From contig JAATFE010000303.1 in NCBI GenBank assembly GCA_015655365.1, positions 1-5,805 on the forward strand: DNA of 5,805 bases, read 5' to 3'. Positions 5,216 through 5,805 of this stretch are shown here, one piece after another. The position numbers and the translations under genes are program-made. Source of the DNA: Terriglobales bacterium. Lineage in GTDB: Bacteria > Acidobacteriota > Terriglobia > Terriglobales > Acidobacteriaceae. Under the pieces are notes generated by a model. That model did not search any database. It was not told where the DNA came from and worked only from the letters and a program-made list of their open reading frames with translations. Each line of letters opens with the position of its first letter. Position 1 is the first letter of the stretch.

Positions 5216-5332
5216 TATAGCATTTTCGGAATTGCTGTAGACCGAAAGCACGCGGCTAAGTGCCTTTTTCCTCAAGGAAAAGGCACCTTGCACGTCCCTT
5301 AAAAAGTCTATATGTATTCCGAAAATGCTCTA
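5216..5332. mobile_element. MITE-like palindromic element with terminal inverted repeats and TA ends
   Basis: The 14-bp sequence AGCATTTTCGGAAT (5219-5232) recurs as its exact reverse complement at 5316-5329. Just outside, after one unmatched base on each side, both ends carry TA (5216-5217 and 5331-5332). Inner arms also pair: 5236-5242 with 5306-5312, and GTGCC plus a T-run plus CC (5260-5271) with 5276-5286 around a TCAA loop and one bulged T. The two arms are 56 and 57 nt, so the whole unit is one imperfect palindrome with no coding capacity. TA ends and non-coding size fit a miniature relative of IS630/Tc1-mariner elements, but the family assignment is inference. Confidence 0.65.
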
Positions 5333-5345
5333 ATTTGCAGGTTAT

Positions 5346-5368
5346 GGAAAAGCGCCTTCGAAAGGGCG
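5346..5368 (-). terminator. Weak candidate intrinsic terminator on the minus strand
   Basis: Read on the minus strand, CGCC pairs with GGCG, with an inner TT/AA pairing and one bulged C, and the stem is followed by CTTTTCC. It lies about 210 bp beyond the stop of the minus-strand isomerase gene. The short stem and short U-run make it a weak call. Confidence 0.3.
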
Positions 5369-5580
5369 AGAAGCGTCACGTCAGGGCATAAGCATTTCTG
5401 AGCAAGCAGAGTTTTTCCGCAGCTGTTGCCTGTTCAGCCCCTGCCGGCGCGCTCTTCTGCCACCTCTGATCCCCCAGGCGGAAGTCGAAGGTAGCGTCCG
5501 CTTCTCATCGCGCGAGTCGTGGACGCCCCCAGAAGCGGCCTGAGATCGCCGTTCGCGATCGACCAGCCTCGGCGATGTCC

Positions 5581-5805
5581 CTACTGTGCGCCCTTCTTGA
5601 GAATCTCATCGGCAAAGTAGTTATGCACCTTGGCCTCGTCGTGCAGCATTTCAAAGTAGGCGTTCCTGAGCAGTTGAGCGTGCCCGTCGCGCAGCCCCTG
5701 GCGGATCAGTTGCTGCACCCGCGGGTCGTTCAATTCGCGTTGCCCGGCAGCCTCTCGTGAGATCAGCTTGTAGATCGCGTAGCCCACCGCGCGATGTCCA
5801 GGGCC
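5581..5805 (-). CDS. C-terminal end of a probable parvulin/SurA-like peptidylprolyl isomerase (5' end outside window)
   Basis: The minus-strand frame is open from the window edge to a TAG stop at 5581-5583, giving 74 codons of the 3' end of a longer gene. The GTG at 5785-5787 is inside the gene and not its start. The visible part begins GPGHRAVGYAIYKLISRE, which resembles the last beta-strand of a PpiC/parvulin domain (Gly-Tyr-x-Ile-x-Lys). It continues with a helical tail containing DPRVQQLIRQGLRDGHAQLL and EAKVHNYFADEILKKG. That pattern of a parvulin end plus a C-terminal helix is typical of SurA-like periplasmic folding factors. Such enzymes catalyse cis-trans isomerisation of prolyl bonds and chaperone outer-membrane proteins. 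The catalytic core and any signal peptide lie outside the window, so the product is probable and not certain. It converges with the TPR gene. Confidence 0.6.
   Translation of the reverse strand, partial: GPGHRAVGYAIYKLISREAAGQRELNDPRVQQLIRQGLRDGHAQLLRNAYFEMLHDEAKVHNYFADEILKKGAQ

Larger units (their letters stand above)
5012..5580. other. Gene-free spacer between convergent genes, rich in palindromic repeats
   Basis: No reading frame here has a credible start, ribosome site or family resemblance. The stretch holds a REP-like hairpin (5148-5184) and a MITE-like palindrome (5216-5332). A weak minus-strand terminator candidate lies at 5346-5368 and a small GATCGC/GCGATC hairpin at 5544-5560. Its position between a terminated plus-strand gene and the 3' end of a minus-strand gene is where repeats can insert without harm. 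Confidence 0.7.

Noticed and set aside
5494..5538. Overlapping complementary blocks GCGTCC/GGACGC and CCGCTTCT/AGAAGCGG, a possible pseudoknot
   Set aside because: The pairings compete for shared bases, and the GC-rich context makes chance matches likely. No gene or conserved motif supports it.

Overview
The window looks like chromosomal DNA of an Acidobacteriota member, probably family Acidobacteriaceae. I infer this from protein style and gene order (secF, then tonB, exbB, two exbD genes and a TPR lipoprotein) and from moderately high GC. No database search was possible. Most of the window is an ordinary envelope-energisation locus. I found no evidence of a defence system, phage, CRISPR array or other clearly new multi-gene system.

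Layout. Positions 2-943 hold nearly all of secF, cut at its 5' end by the window edge; secD probably lies just upstream. After a 166-bp gap comes a TonB-type operon on the same strand: tonB (1110-1835), exbB (1972-2718, GTG start), exbD-1 (2872-3315) and exbD-2 (3371-3805). A 13-bp GNRA-capped hairpin (3819-3848) closes this set. A 311-bp gap with a long interrupted inverted repeat (3909-3977) leads to a TPR lipoprotein gene (4117-4953), which ends at a textbook intrinsic terminator (4983-5011). The next ~570 bp carry no convincing gene but hold two strong palindromic elements: a REP-like hairpin (5148-5184) and a 117-bp MITE-like palindrome with TA at both ends (5216-5332). The last 225 bp are the C-terminal end of a convergent minus-strand gene, probably a parvulin/SurA-like peptidylprolyl isomerase.

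How the genes work together. SecF with SecD uses the proton-motive force (PMF) to drive late steps of protein export. ExbB and ExbD form the inner-membrane proton-driven motor that energises TonB, which powers TonB-dependent outer-membrane receptors. The TPR lipoprotein and the likely periplasmic isomerase also fit an envelope-biogenesis neighbourhood, although direct links are inference. The most interesting features are non-coding. Three of the gaps around the exb genes carry strong hairpins (tonB-exbB, exbB-exbD-1 and after exbD-2). In two of these, and in the upstream region of the TPR gene, the G-U wobble pairs favour folding of the plus-strand RNA. These hairpins could tune subunit stoichiometry. 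The MITE-like element is the best candidate for an uncharacterised mobile or repeated sequence.
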